Source of the DNA: Anaerolineae bacterium UTCFX2
Lineage (GTDB): Bacteria; Chloroflexota; Anaerolineae; Anaerolineales; UBA4823
Assembly: GCA_002050125.1 (NCBI GenBank)
Contig: MWTA01000046.1
Coordinates: forward strand, 1 to 64,000
Reading direction: 5' to 3'
Length of the DNA: 64,000 bases
The translations under genes and the position numbers were made by a program. The notes beneath the pieces were generated by a model that did not search any database, was not told where the DNA came from, and was given only the letters and a program-made list of their open reading frames with translations. Positions within the stretch are counted from its first letter, which is position 1; each line of letters opens with the position of its first letter. This document shows, one piece after another, positions 43,831 through 54,279 of the stretch.

Positions 43831-45005
43831 AACTGGCGGTCATCGCTCCCACCGAAATCCCGGCGCGGCGCGCCAACACGCTTCAAGTCATGAAGATGGC
43901 TCAGGCGTTTGTTGGGCTGGGTCACACCGTGCGATTGTGCGCCCCCACAACGAACCTTGGGAGCGCCACACAGCAATCTGTGCGCCCCTCTTGGGAGGAC
44001 CTGGCTCGGCATTACGGCTTGCACGAGCGCTTCGAGATCGATTGGCTGAACTGCCGCTCGCGCCTGAAACGCTATGACTACGGCTGGCGCGCCGTGCAAT
44101 GGGCGCGCTGCGGGTCAGCCGATTGGATCTACACCCGCCTGCCGCAAGCCGCCGCGCTGGCGAGCCAGATGGGCATCCCCACTCTGCTGGAGGTCCACGA
44201 TCTTCCCCAGAGCCGCATGGGCGCCTGGCTTTTCCGCCTTTTCCTGAGAGGCAGCGGGGCGCGACGCCTGGTCGTCATCACCCAGGCGCTCGCGGCTGAC
44301 CTGGAAAAACGCTTCGACGTCAAACTTGATCCGCCCTTCGGTCTGATCGCTCCGGACGGGGTCGATCTCGAGCGGTATGAAAACCTGCCGGGTCCCCCTG
44401 AGGCGCGCCGCCGGCTGGCGGCGGGGCAGCCCGCCCCGCTCGACCGGCTGCGGCAGGACGGGTTCTGCGCAGGTTATACCGGTCATCTCTACCGGGGCCG
44501 CGGCATAGAACTGTTGGTCGAGCTAGCCAGCCAGCTGCCCCAAATCGATTTTTTGATCGTCGGCGGCGAACCCGGTCAGGCGCGAGCGCTCGACGACCAG
44601 GCTCGCCGCAGGGAACTGCCCAATCTGATCGTGACCGGTTTTGTGCCCAACGCCGAACTTTCGCTCTACCAGGCAGCCTGCGACATCCTGCTCCTGCCGT
44701 ACCAATCGCGCGTCGAGGCTTCCTCGGGGGGCGACATCGCGCGTTATCTCAGCCCCATGAAGCTTTTCGAATATCTGGCATGCGGGCGCGCCATTGTCGC
44801 GAGTTCGCTGCCGGTGCTACAGGAAGTGCTAAACGAGCGCAACGCTCTGATCGTTCCCTTTGACCAGCCTGAGCCCTGGGAAGCAGCCATCCGCAAGTTA
44901 TTGGATAATCCCGACTTGCGCGACGCGCTGGCGCGCCAGGCGCGCCTGGACGCCCGCCAGTACACCTGGGAGGCGCGCGCTGCCCGCATACTGGCTGGCT
45001 TATGA
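43827..45005 (+). CDS. GT4 glycosyltransferase
   Basis: 392 residues, GT-B fold. N-terminal AVIAPTEIPARRANTLQVMKMAQAF and C-terminal donor site SPMKLFEYLACGRAIVASSLPVLQEV. I chose GTG 43827 (overlap GTGA with the flippase stop); the longer reading is out of the flippase frame and non-conserved. Sugar specificity unknown. Confidence 0.88.
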   Translation: MKLAVIAPTEIPARRANTLQVMKMAQAFVGLGHTVRLCAPTTNLGSATQQSVRPSWEDLARHYGLHERFEIDWLNCRSRLKRYDYGWRAVQWARCGSADWIYTRLPQAAALASQMGIPTLLEVHDLPQSRMGAWLFRLFLRGSGARRLVVITQALAADLEKRFDVKLDPPFGLIAPDGVDLERYENLPGPPEARRRLAAGQPAPLDRLRQDGFCAGYTGHLYRGRGIELLVELASQLPQIDFLIVGGEPGQARALDDQARRRELPNLIVTGFVPNAELSLYQAACDILLLPYQSRVEASSGGDIARYLSPMKLFEYLACGRAIVASSLPVLQEVLNERNALIVPFDQPEPWEAAIRKLLDNPDLRDALARQARLDARQYTWEARAARILAGL

Positions 45006-45037
45006 GTCAAAATGAGCCAAATGAAAACCAAAAATGT

Positions 45038-45052
45038 GGGATAATCTATCCC
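45038..45052. promoter_or_regulatory. Palindrome ahead of the GT-like membrane gene
   Basis: GGGATA-ATC-TATCCC, a perfect inverted repeat that contains a GATAAT -10-like hexamer (45040-45045), 11 nt before the ATG at 45063. Possible operator or short hairpin. Confidence 0.35.
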
Positions 45053-45062
45053 CTGAACCGCT

Positions 45063-46733
45063 ATGCAGCCTGATAAAAACGTTCAAAACAGCCTTCCCTC
45101 AACCGGCAAGTGGTTGATGCGCCTCGTAGGTCTGACTGCGGGGCTGATTCTTTTAGCGATGGCTCTGGCGGTCATATCCAACGGGTTCCTCGCGATCCAC
45201 GGCTGGAGTTCCTTTTTCTGGGTATTGCTCCTGAGCGCGGCGATTGTGTGGGGCGTCTGGCGCTTGATGCGCAATGAGAAGCCGCCTGCCTGGGTGCTAA
45301 GCCTGGTCGTGGCTGCGGCGTTGCTGCGCCTGGCGGTTGGCGTCTTTTGGACCGTAGCGCTGCCAGCCTGGGGGCACGGCACCCCCGCCGAGATCAGCGG
45401 ATATGTCATGGGAGACGCCGCCGGGCGCGATCAAGCCGCCTGGCGCTTAGCCCGCTCCGATGAATCCCTGCAACGCGCATTCCAGGACAACCGCAAAGTC
45501 GACCAGTACGGCGGCTTGCTGTTCATCAGCGCGTTCATCTACCGTTACCTGGGCGGGGATATTCACCAACCCCTCCTGATCGTCGTACTGGGCGCAGCTT
45601 GCTCCGCGCTGACGGTGCTTTTCGTTTGGGCGTTTGCCCGCCGGGTTTGGGGCGAGACGGAGGCTGCCGTCAGCGCCTGGCTGGTATTTTTATATCCCGA
45701 AGCGATCCTGCTGGGCAGCTCGCAGATGCGCGAGGCTTTCACAATCCCGTTTGCCGCGGCTGCCTTTTACGGGCTGGCGCGCTACCGAGACGAACGCTCG
45801 GTTTCGAGCGTGCTTTGGGTGCTGATCCCCTGTCTGCTGACCTTCTTCCTGTCATCGCTTTCAGCCGTCCTGTTACTGGGCTGCCTGACGCTGGTGGCGC
45901 TCGGCATGTTGAAATTTGGATCAAAGAACATCTACCAGCACCGCTGGTTCTGGCTTGCGCTGCTCCTGTTGGTCGTCGTCGGATTAGCCGGGCTTTACGT
46001 GGCGCTGCGCGAAGTCGTCCCCGCCCGCATCACCAATCCGATCGCGATGCTCAACTGGTGGCTGCACAAATCCGCCAGCTTCCAGGCGTACGCCAGCCGG
46101 CACGCCTCCGGCTGGATGCAGAAGATTTTCAAATTCACGCCGGAGTGGTCGCACTTACCGATGCTGCTGGCTTACGGGGTTGTGCAGCCCTTCCTCCCGG
46201 CAGCTCTGGTGGCAAGCAGTCAGGCGCCCGTCTGGCGCGCGGTCGCCATCTGGCGCGCGGCTGGCTGGACGCTGCTGCTCGGGATCCTGGCTTTTGCGCC
46301 TTTTCACGCCCTACGCCGGAATGGGGAGCGCAGCCTGGTGCGCGTTTTCACCCTGGTCGTCTGGCTGGTCATCCTGGTAGCTGCCTATCGCGGCGGGAGC
46401 GATATGTGGGACAATCCCCGCTACCGCGCGATCTTCATCAGCCTGCAGGCGGCGCTGGCTGCCCGCATCATCGTGGAAGAAAACCGGACGCGCGACCCCT
46501 GGCTGCGCCGCTCGCTGCTTTGCGCAGCCGCAATCCTGGCTTGGTTCTTCCCCTGGTATCTGCAGCGCTACTACTCGGTCGGCTGGACGGTCACCGATCC
46601 ATTCCGCATCCTGCTCTTGGGCTGCATCACCGGCGCCCTGCTCCTCCTGGCTGACTGGGCTGGCGCCAGGCCGCGGGCGAACAGTCCGGTCTCCACTGTC
46701 GAGAAGACCGAACCCCCCAATTCCACGCATTAA
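45063..46733 (+). CDS. Polytopic GT39-like membrane protein
   Basis: 556 residues with about 11 membrane helices. After the first helices comes a soluble loop with GDAAGRDQAAWRLARSD and YGGLLFISAFIYRYLGG, the layout of PMT/ArnT-type transferases and of some O-antigen polymerases. A Wzy-like role for the flippase route is possible but unproven. 57 bp spacer upstream with its own palindrome and -10. Confidence 0.65.
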   Translation: MQPDKNVQNSLPSTGKWLMRLVGLTAGLILLAMALAVISNGFLAIHGWSSFFWVLLLSAAIVWGVWRLMRNEKPPAWVLSLVVAAALLRLAVGVFWTVALPAWGHGTPAEISGYVMGDAAGRDQAAWRLARSDESLQRAFQDNRKVDQYGGLLFISAFIYRYLGGDIHQPLLIVVLGAACSALTVLFVWAFARRVWGETEAAVSAWLVFLYPEAILLGSSQMREAFTIPFAAAAFYGLARYRDERSVSSVLWVLIPCLLTFFLSSLSAVLLLGCLTLVALGMLKFGSKNIYQHRWFWLALLLLVVVGLAGLYVALREVVPARITNPIAMLNWWLHKSASFQAYASRHASGWMQKIFKFTPEWSHLPMLLAYGVVQPFLPAALVASSQAPVWRAVAIWRAAGWTLLLGILAFAPFHALRRNGERSLVRVFTLVVWLVILVAAYRGGSDMWDNPRYRAIFISLQAALAARIIVEENRTRDPWLRRSLLCAAAILAWFFPWYLQRYYSVGWTVTDPFRILLLGCITGALLLLADWAGARPRANSPVSTVEKTEPPNSTH

Positions 46734-46734
46734 T

Positions 46735-46752
46735 CCGCGATTGTCATCGCGG
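46735..46752. promoter_or_regulatory. Palindrome directly upstream of a -10 box
   Basis: CCGCGAT-TGTC-ATCGCGG, a perfect 7 bp inverted repeat starting just after the previous stop codon and ending one base before TATAAT at 46754-46759. Placed where an operator would occlude the spacer; it could also fold as a short terminator stem. Confidence 0.4.
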
Positions 46753-46753
46753 G

Positions 46754-46759
46754 TATAAT
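46754..46759 (+). promoter_or_regulatory. -10 box before the GT2 gene
   Basis: TATAAT, 38 nt before the TTG start at 46798, with CTAAGG as ribosome site. The -35 is unclear. Confidence 0.4.
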
Positions 46760-46797
46760 TAGGCGCGTCAACTGGCAGAACACCTAAGGCAAATTCC

Positions 46798-47790
46798 TTG
46801 AAACTTTCGCTTGTGATCCCGGTCTATAACGAATCAGAGAACTTGCCTCTTTTGCATGAACAAATTCTCCAGGCGCTCAGCCCACTCGCAGATCAGACCT
46901 GGGAGTTGATTTTTGTGGACGATGGCAGCACAGATCAAAGCCCCGAAGTGTTGGAAAAACTCGTCCAAAATGATCCCACACATACCACCGCTTTGCTGCT
47001 GAGGCGGAATTTTGGTCAGACTGCCGCCATCGCGGCTGGCATCGACCACGCCAGCGGCGAGGTGATCATCTTGATGGATGCGGATATGCAGAACGATCCC
47101 GCTGATATTCCCCGCATGTTGGAGATGATCGATCAGGGCCACGACGTAGTCAGCGGCTGGCGTGAAAATCGCCAGGACGCGTTTCTCACGCGCGTGTTAC
47201 CTTCGCGCATCGCCAATTGGCTGATCTCGACCGTCACCGGGGTGCACCTGCACGATTACGGCTGTACTTTGAAAGCCTACCGGCGGGAAGTACTGGCGGG
47301 GTTCCGGCTTTACGGCGAGATGCACCGCTTTATCCCAGCTTACGCGCATTCCGTTGGGGCGCGCATCGTCGAATTGCCGGTGCGCCACCACCCGCGCCGC
47401 TTTGGCAAGACGAAATACGGCCTCACCCGCACGATCAAAGTGCTGCTCGATCTGATCACCGTCAAATTCCTGATCAGTTATTCCAACAAGCCCATCTACC
47501 CGTTTGGAGGGATGGGGATTGTGCTGATCCTGATCAGCATGGGCATCCTGACCTTCTTGCTGGTGCGGCGGGTGCTCTTCCGCACCTCGGTCGTAGATTC
47601 GCCATTCTTCAGTTCCAGCCTGATGGTGATGATCCTGGGCTTTCAATCGATCCTGCTCGGGTTGATTGCCGAAATGCAGGTGCGCACCTACCACGAATCG
47701 CAGAAAAAGCCCACCTACACTATCCGCAAGCAGCTCAAATCCGCACAGGAAGCCGGTTCGATTGATGCGCATTCTGGTCATAACCTATGA
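46798..47790 (+). CDS. GT2 polyprenyl-phosphate glycosyltransferase with two C-terminal helices
   Basis: 330 residues. SLVIPVYNESENLP, FVDDGSTDQS, metal site MDADMQNDP and HHPRRFGKTKYGL are the hallmarks of GtrB/DPM1-type enzymes; helices at about 237-257 and 275-297 follow. Makes a lipid-phosphate sugar as donor for GT-C enzymes. Start TTG 46798. The next gene begins inside its 3' end. Confidence 0.9.
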   Translation: MKLSLVIPVYNESENLPLLHEQILQALSPLADQTWELIFVDDGSTDQSPEVLEKLVQNDPTHTTALLLRRNFGQTAAIAAGIDHASGEVIILMDADMQNDPADIPRMLEMIDQGHDVVSGWRENRQDAFLTRVLPSRIANWLISTVTGVHLHDYGCTLKAYRREVLAGFRLYGEMHRFIPAYAHSVGARIVELPVRHHPRRFGKTKYGLTRTIKVLLDLITVKFLISYSNKPIYPFGGMGIVLILISMGILTFLLVRRVLFRTSVVDSPFFSSSLMVMILGFQSILLGLIAEMQVRTYHESQKKPTYTIRKQLKSAQEAGSIDAHSGHNL

Positions 47791-48910
47791 GTACCCGCCG
47801 GTCGGCGGCGGAGGGGGACACGTAGCGCGAGATATCAGTTTCGAGCTTGCCCGGCGGGGGCATGAGTTGACCGTCCTCACTTCCCACTACAACCGCCTGC
47901 CGCGCGAAGAAACCGCCGGTAACCTGCGTGTGATCCGCGTTCCAGTCCTGCGCCGCATGTTATACAAAGCCGACTTATCCACGATGGCGGCTTTTGTGTT
48001 TTTCGGCGCGCTGTACGGCTTGCGTCTGGCGCGCCAATGGAAGCCCGATTTGATCCACGTCCACTTCGCCGTCCCCTCCGGACCGGTTGCCTGGCTGCTC
48101 GAACGTTTCACCGGCATCCCTTATGTTCTGACCGCCCACTTGGGGGACGTTCCAGGCGGCGTGCCCGAAAAGACCGAGCGCTGGTTTCGCTGGGTTTTTC
48201 CGCTTTCACCGCCCATTTGGCAGCGGGCTGCCCGCGTCGCCGCGGTGAGCGAGCACACCCGCCAGCTTGCGCGAGCACGCTACTCGGTCGAAATCCAGGT
48301 CATCCCCAACGGCGTGGACTTGGAAAAACTCGATCCGGGACGCATTGCGGTACACGACCCCCCGCAGATCTTCTTCGCGGGGCGTTTTATGGATCAGAAG
48401 AACCCGCTTCAGGTGATCCGCACGCTGGAGACCTTGCGCGAACTGCGCTGGACCTGCTTAATGGCAGGCGACGGTCCGCTCAAAGATGCAGCCATCCAGG
48501 AAATCCAGCGGCTGGGGCTCGCGGATCGTTTCACACTGCCGGGCTGGGTCACCCCCGAACAGGTGAACGACTACATGGCGGGCTCCGATATTTTGTTTAT
48601 GCCCTCGCTTTCGGAAGGTTTGCCCGTAATCGGTGTGCAATCGCTGGCAATGGGGCTGTGTGTGGTTGCGTCCGAGATCGGCGGCATGTTGGACGTGGTC
48701 GAACCTGGGCGCAACGGCTTCTTAATCGATCCCTCCCAGCCGCAGGGCTACCGCCAGGCGTTGTTCGAGCTGCTCTCAGCCCCGTCCCGGCTGCTCGAGT
48801 TTCGCCGCGCCAGCCGGGAAAAAGCCCGAGATTTCGATATTTGCGGTGTGGCTAGCGCGTACGAGGAGATCTTCCGCTCGGTCCTCGAAAACGACAGGAA
48901 GGGCGGATAA
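47765..48910 (+). CDS. GT4 glycosyltransferase
   Basis: 381 residues. MRILVITYEYPPVGGGGGHVARDISFELARRG style start, PNGVDLEKLDP, and donor site MPSLSEGLPVIGVQSLAMGLCVV. ATG 47765 overlaps the upstream GT2 gene by 26 nt, indicating coupled translation. Sugar unknown. Confidence 0.9.
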   Translation: MRILVITYEYPPVGGGGGHVARDISFELARRGHELTVLTSHYNRLPREETAGNLRVIRVPVLRRMLYKADLSTMAAFVFFGALYGLRLARQWKPDLIHVHFAVPSGPVAWLLERFTGIPYVLTAHLGDVPGGVPEKTERWFRWVFPLSPPIWQRAARVAAVSEHTRQLARARYSVEIQVIPNGVDLEKLDPGRIAVHDPPQIFFAGRFMDQKNPLQVIRTLETLRELRWTCLMAGDGPLKDAAIQEIQRLGLADRFTLPGWVTPEQVNDYMAGSDILFMPSLSEGLPVIGVQSLAMGLCVVASEIGGMLDVVEPGRNGFLIDPSQPQGYRQALFELLSAPSRLLEFRRASREKARDFDICGVASAYEEIFRSVLENDRKGG

Positions 48911-48913
48911 CCC

Positions 48914-49861
48914 ATGCGCCGCCCGGACAGCCGCAGCCTGATCCGCATTTTTGGCACGCTGATCGCCCTGGGCTTGCTGGTTTACCTGGTCAGCCAACAA
49001 AGCTGGCAGGAAATTTGGCTGGCAATCCAGCAGATCCCGCGCTGGCGGCTGGCGCTGGCGCTGCTTTTGATGCTGGTTTCGCGCCTGGCGGTCGCGTTGC
49101 GCTGGCACAGCCTGCTGCAGGCGGCTGATCTTGAGATTCCTTTCCTGCGCACATTGCGCATCACCCTGGCTGGCTTGTTTGCCTCCAATTTCCTGCCAAC
49201 CACTATCGGCGGCGATGTCGTCCGCCTGGCAGGTCTGCTCCAGTTACAGATCGACAGCGCAGTCGCGGCAGCCTCGCTGATTGCCGACCGGCTGGTTGGC
49301 ATTATTGGCATGTCCATGATGGTTCCTTTTAGCATCCCCGCGCTTTCGAGCATCCTCGGCGCCCCGCCAGAAGCCGCGCCGCTGCCTTACCCCGCTGCAT
49401 TCCTGACAGGCGTGGGGCTCCGCAAGGTGCTGGAGCGCGCCCGCCGCTTCTTCACGCGCCTGTACGCCTCGATGCAGCGCTGGCTGCTGAAACCGGTCAG
49501 CCTGCTCAAAGCATTGGCATGCACCTGGGCGCACATGCTTTGTATTTTCGCCATCCTGTTCCTGTTATTAGGCGGTATCGGCGAACACATGCCGATTTGG
49601 ATGATCGGCGGGCTGTACAGCCTGGTCTATCTTGTCACGCTCATCCCGATTTCGATCAACGGGTACGGCGTCCAGGAAATCTCGATGGCGTTGATCTTCT
49701 CAAACCTGGGGCGCGCTTCGCTTAGTGGGGGGTTGACGGTGGCGCTGCTGTTCCGCACGGTCATGCTGTTAGCCAGTTTGCCGGGTGCGTTCTTTCTCCC
49801 AGATATCCTCTCGACCCCCGCGGCGAAAAGCCCACCCCTCGAAAGCGACCGGTCTATGTAA
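48914..49861 (+). CDS. AglD/LPG-synthase-type membrane protein (UPF0104)
   Basis: 315 residues with about 8 helices. RWHSLLQAADLEIPFLRTLRITLAGLFASNFLPTTIGGDVVR is the conserved core of the lysylphosphatidylglycerol-synthase membrane-domain family, here without the aminoacyl-transferase domain. Archaeal AglD members take part in glycan assembly on lipid carriers. 3 bp after the preceding GT4. Confidence 0.82.
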   Translation: MRRPDSRSLIRIFGTLIALGLLVYLVSQQSWQEIWLAIQQIPRWRLALALLLMLVSRLAVALRWHSLLQAADLEIPFLRTLRITLAGLFASNFLPTTIGGDVVRLAGLLQLQIDSAVAAASLIADRLVGIIGMSMMVPFSIPALSSILGAPPEAAPLPYPAAFLTGVGLRKVLERARRFFTRLYASMQRWLLKPVSLLKALACTWAHMLCIFAILFLLLGGIGEHMPIWMIGGLYSLVYLVTLIPISINGYGVQEISMALIFSNLGRASLSGGLTVALLFRTVMLLASLPGAFFLPDILSTPAAKSPPLESDRSM

Positions 49862-49873
49862 GAGTTTTACGCA

Positions 49874-51805
49874 ATGAAAGATACTTCTTCTAATCCGGAC
49901 ATTCTTCCTCAACCGCACCTGCCTCAGCCAACGCGCCGCCTCTTTTTCTGGCTAAACCTGGCGCTCTTTCTGCTGGCAGTCTGCCTGGTCCCGCTGGTCA
50001 CTTTTGTGTTCAGCAGCCCCGCAGCACGTTCAGCGTTGGTTCGCCTGCTGCTCGCCAGCCTCGCGGCGCTGGCTGGGGCGTTCTTCCTCAAATCGGCGGT
50101 CTTCCGCGCTCCTCACGCCGCGCGCCTGAGCCTGCCAGCCTGTCTGGCGGTCTCATCGACGCTGAGCGCCAGCCTCTATCTCCTGCTCTCGTACCTTCCC
50201 GACATTTCAAACAGCCCGTTCACCCTGACCTGGTCGGAAGCCAGCCGCTACTATTACGCCTCGCTTTTCTTTTCAAAGCGCATTTACGGTCAATCCGTCC
50301 CGCCGACTGTGCTGCACCCCAGCCGCTATCTGCTGCAATCGGTCCCCTTCCTGATCCCCGGTTCGCCCATCTGGGTTCACCGCGCCTGGCAGGTGCTGCT
50401 CTGGATCGTCATCCCACCCGCCACAATCCTGGTTCTTGCCGCGCGGTTGAACATCAAAGACCGCCTCCATCGCTGGCTTTTCAGCAGCATGGCTTTTTTG
50501 TTTATCATGACCGGCCCGATCTACTATCACTTGCTTGTGCCGGTTCTGCTCGTGTTGTGGGGTTTCCGACCCAACGGTTCGATCTCAAACCGGCGCCGCT
50601 GGATCACATCGCTTGGCGTGGTATTTACGGCGTCTGCCTGGGCGGGGATCAGCCGGGTTAACTGGTTCCCACTGCCCGGCAGCCTGGCTGCCCTGCTGAT
50701 CCTGCTTGAATCGCCCATCCAAATCAGCCCGGATAGATCGCCGCGCCGCGGCTGGCAAACAACCGTGCGCTATCTGCTGCGCCTGGCAGGCTGGTTTTGT
50801 TTTGGCGCGGCGGTCGCGTTCATCGCGCAATTGCTCTACATTTCCTGGTCCGGCAACTCCGTCAGCCAGTTTGTTACGAGTTTCAGCTCCGGTCTGCTGT
50901 GGCATCGCCTGCTGCCCAGCGCGACTTATCCGCTGGGGATACTGCCTGCGATCAGCCTGGTAAGCCTGCCGCTGGCGCTCATCATCCTGGGCAAGCTGAT
51001 TCAACCGCTGGCGGGCATCCCGCTCTGGAAGCGTTTTCATCCGGTGCGCCTGCTCGGTCTCCTCAGCATCCTGGCGGTCTTCTTCCTGGGCGGGTTGGTG
51101 GTCAGCGTCAAAATCGGCGGGGGCAGCAACATCCATAACATGGACGCGTTCATGGCGTTGCTGCTGGTAGTCGCAGCTTATTTCCTCTTCGAGCGAACCG
51201 AGCCGGATCTCCAACCCGAGGCGCAGCTTGATCCACAGGCAGAGGATTTCTCGGAGGAGAATTTAAATCGACCGGCGCGCCCTGCCGCCCATCGCGTGTT
51301 GACCAGCGCTGGGTTGGCGCTTGGGTTCGTGATTTTTCCGCTGACCACTTTCCTGGTCCGGTCATCCGCTGGTCCACGTCCCGACCCGAGCGGCGTCGCC
51401 AGAGGCCTGGCAACGATATCCGAAGCGGTGCAGGCAACCGTGCAGAACGGCGGCGAGGTGTTGTTCATCTCCTACCGGGAACTGCTCACCTTCCACGAGG
51501 TTGAAGCGCCGCTAATCCCCGATTACGAACGCGTCTTCCTCATGGAGGCTGCCATGGCTGGCGATCCGGAATACCTGGCGCGCTTCGAGGATGATCTTAA
51601 GAACCAGCGGTTCGGCTTGATCGTGAGCGAGCCAATCTCACTCAAACAAAAGGAAGCCAGCGGCGAGTTCGCCGCCGAGAACAACGCCTGGGTGAAAAAT
51701 GTCTCGCGCCCTTTGCTCTGCTACTACAAACCGCTGAAGACACTGCGCACAATCTCGGTCCAGCTGCTTGTCCCGAACCTAGACATCCCAACCAAATGCC
51801 GCTGA
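49874..51805 (+). CDS. Large polytopic membrane protein, paralogue of 5286-7280
   Basis: 643 residues with about 12 helices and a soluble C-terminal portion. Shares LTWSE(A/G)(S/N)R in the first loop, the VVSVKIGGG block and the whole end region (LRN/LKN-QRF, PLLCYYKP, SVQLL) with the protein at 5286-7280. LTWSEASRYYYAS may be the loop with catalytic acidic residues of a GT-C enzyme. Adds a mannosyl- or other lipid-linked sugar by inference only. Confidence 0.72.
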   Translation: MKDTSSNPDILPQPHLPQPTRRLFFWLNLALFLLAVCLVPLVTFVFSSPAARSALVRLLLASLAALAGAFFLKSAVFRAPHAARLSLPACLAVSSTLSASLYLLLSYLPDISNSPFTLTWSEASRYYYASLFFSKRIYGQSVPPTVLHPSRYLLQSVPFLIPGSPIWVHRAWQVLLWIVIPPATILVLAARLNIKDRLHRWLFSSMAFLFIMTGPIYYHLLVPVLLVLWGFRPNGSISNRRRWITSLGVVFTASAWAGISRVNWFPLPGSLAALLILLESPIQISPDRSPRRGWQTTVRYLLRLAGWFCFGAAVAFIAQLLYISWSGNSVSQFVTSFSSGLLWHRLLPSATYPLGILPAISLVSLPLALIILGKLIQPLAGIPLWKRFHPVRLLGLLSILAVFFLGGLVVSVKIGGGSNIHNMDAFMALLLVVAAYFLFERTEPDLQPEAQLDPQAEDFSEENLNRPARPAAHRVLTSAGLALGFVIFPLTTFLVRSSAGPRPDPSGVARGLATISEAVQATVQNGGEVLFISYRELLTFHEVEAPLIPDYERVFLMEAAMAGDPEYLARFEDDLKNQRFGLIVSEPISLKQKEASGEFAAENNAWVKNVSRPLLCYYKPLKTLRTISVQLLVPNLDIPTKCR

Positions 51806-51869
51806 CCCGACCCTGGTCTGGCGCCGTCGCAGCCGGCAGACCACCCAAAACCGAGGTGATTTTTCATCC

Positions 51870-51897
51870 TTGACCTGCCCGCAGCAACAGTTATAAT
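51870..51897 (+). promoter_or_regulatory. Promoter of the winged-helix regulator operon
   Basis: TTGACC (51870-51875), 16 bp, TATAAT (51892-51897), 27 nt before the ATG at 51925. Marks a second transcript within the polysaccharide cluster. Confidence 0.6.
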
Positions 51898-51924
51898 TCA
51901 GCAGTTGAATTTTAGAATCGACCT

Positions 51925-52413
51925 ATGGCGACAGAACCGCTCTCCGACCGCGAACTGATCCTGCTCGAAGAAATCGAACTCGACCCGGACGTCACCCAAG
52001 CCAGCCTGGCGGCGCAACTGGGGGTCGCGGTCGGTACGGTCAACTGGCACATCAAGCGGCTGATCTCGAAGGGCTACCTCAAGGTCAAGCGCGCCCAGAG
52101 GCGCAAGCTGCGCTACATCATCACCCCCGAAGGTCTGGCTTTCCGCGCTCACCTGGCGGTGAACTATATCGAGACCTCCATGCGCCTATATCGCAACACG
52201 CGCCACCGCGTGCGCGAGCTGTTGACGCAGGCTAAACAAGCCGGCTACAACCAGGTCATCATCGCCGGCGACGGCGATATCGGAGACATCTGCCGGCTCT
52301 CCTGCCTCGAGCAGGGCATGCGGGTCGTCGAGGCTGACTCGGGCGCGATTGTAAAGAACATCCCTGTGTTGCAGGTTCAAGGCACCAAGGTGCATCTGCA
52401 TATCGAATCGTAG
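51925..52413 (+). CDS. Winged-helix regulator with Rossmann-like C-terminal part
   Basis: 162 residues. Residues 6-75 form a MarR/Lrp-like winged helix (TQASLAAQLGVAVGTVNWHIKRLISKGYLKV). Residues about 110-160 (QVIIAGDGDIGDICRLSCLEQGMRVVEADSG) look like a small nucleotide- or ligand-binding fold. Position at the head of the epimerase-ABC operon suggests that it controls this half of the cluster. Confidence 0.75.
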   Translation: MATEPLSDRELILLEEIELDPDVTQASLAAQLGVAVGTVNWHIKRLISKGYLKVKRAQRRKLRYIITPEGLAFRAHLAVNYIETSMRLYRNTRHRVRELLTQAKQAGYNQVIIAGDGDIGDICRLSCLEQGMRVVEADSGAIVKNIPVLQVQGTKVHLHIES

Positions 52414-53379
<966 letters not shown>

Positions 53380-53384
53380 GCAGG

Positions 53385-54269
53385 GTGGCAGACTTCGACC
53401 ATCAGGCTCTCCCTCAGCTAGTCAACAACCCGCAGGACTGGTCGCTGGTCATCCGCCCGCAGCGCGGGCTGTTCGACTTGCGCCTGGGGGAGTTGTGGAG
53501 CTACCGGGATCTGGTTTGGCTGTTCGTCCGCCGCGATTTTGTTTCGGTCTACAAGCAGACCATCCTGGGTCCGCTCTGGTATTTGATCCAGCCCGTGCTG
53601 ACCTCGATCATTTTTACCGTGATCTTCGGGCGCATCGCCCGCCTGTCCACCGACGGTCTGCCGCAGTTCCTATTCTACATGTCCGGGACCGTGGTCTGGA
53701 CGTATTTTGCTGATTGTCTGACCAAGACTTCCAACACGTTTATCACCAACGCCCAATTGTTTGGAAAAGTCTATTTTCCGCGCCTGGCGGTTCCGGTTTC
53801 GATCCTGATCTCCAACCTGATCGCCTTTTCGATCCAGTTTCTGCTCTTCCTGGGCTTCATGCTCTACTTCTGGCTCAACGGCGCCAACGTCGAGCCAAAC
53901 CTGTGGGTCCTCTTTACGCCGGTGTTGATTGTCCTGATGGCTGGGCTGGGATTGGGATTTGGGATCATCGTCTCCTCGCTGACCACCCGCTACCGCGATC
54001 TGCGTTTTCTGGTCACGTTTGGCGTCCAACTCTGGATGTTCGTGACCCCGGTGATCTATCCCGTCTCAGCCATCCCGGAACGCTTGCGACCCTTGATCGC
54101 CCTCAACCCGCTGACCCCTATTGTGGAGACCTTCCGCTACGCCTATCTCGGCAGCGGCACTGTGAACGGGCTGAATCTGCTCTACAGCGCCGGCGTTATG
54201 CTGGTCGTGCTGGTAGCCGGCGTGCTGCTGTTCAACCGCATCGAAGCCACCTTCATGGATACCGTCTAG
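53385..54269 (+). CDS. ABC-2 polysaccharide export permease (Wzm/KpsM-type)
   Basis: 294 residues with six helices; FVRRDFVSVYKQTILGPLWYLIQPV is the amphipathic signature of O-antigen/teichoic-acid exporters. Start GTG 53385, 5 bp after the epimerase. Forms the channel for the ATPase encoded next. Confidence 0.9.
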   Translation: MADFDHQALPQLVNNPQDWSLVIRPQRGLFDLRLGELWSYRDLVWLFVRRDFVSVYKQTILGPLWYLIQPVLTSIIFTVIFGRIARLSTDGLPQFLFYMSGTVVWTYFADCLTKTSNTFITNAQLFGKVYFPRLAVPVSILISNLIAFSIQFLLFLGFMLYFWLNGANVEPNLWVLFTPVLIVLMAGLGLGFGIIVSSLTTRYRDLRFLVTFGVQLWMFVTPVIYPVSAIPERLRPLIALNPLTPIVETFRYAYLGSGTVNGLNLLYSAGVMLVVLVAGVLLFNRIEATFMDTV

Positions 54270-54279
54270 GGAACCGCAG

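Noticed and set aside
47975-47990. Further DnaA box near 47.98 kb (TTATCCACG)
   Set aside because: Single copy with a mismatch at the last position; expected by chance.
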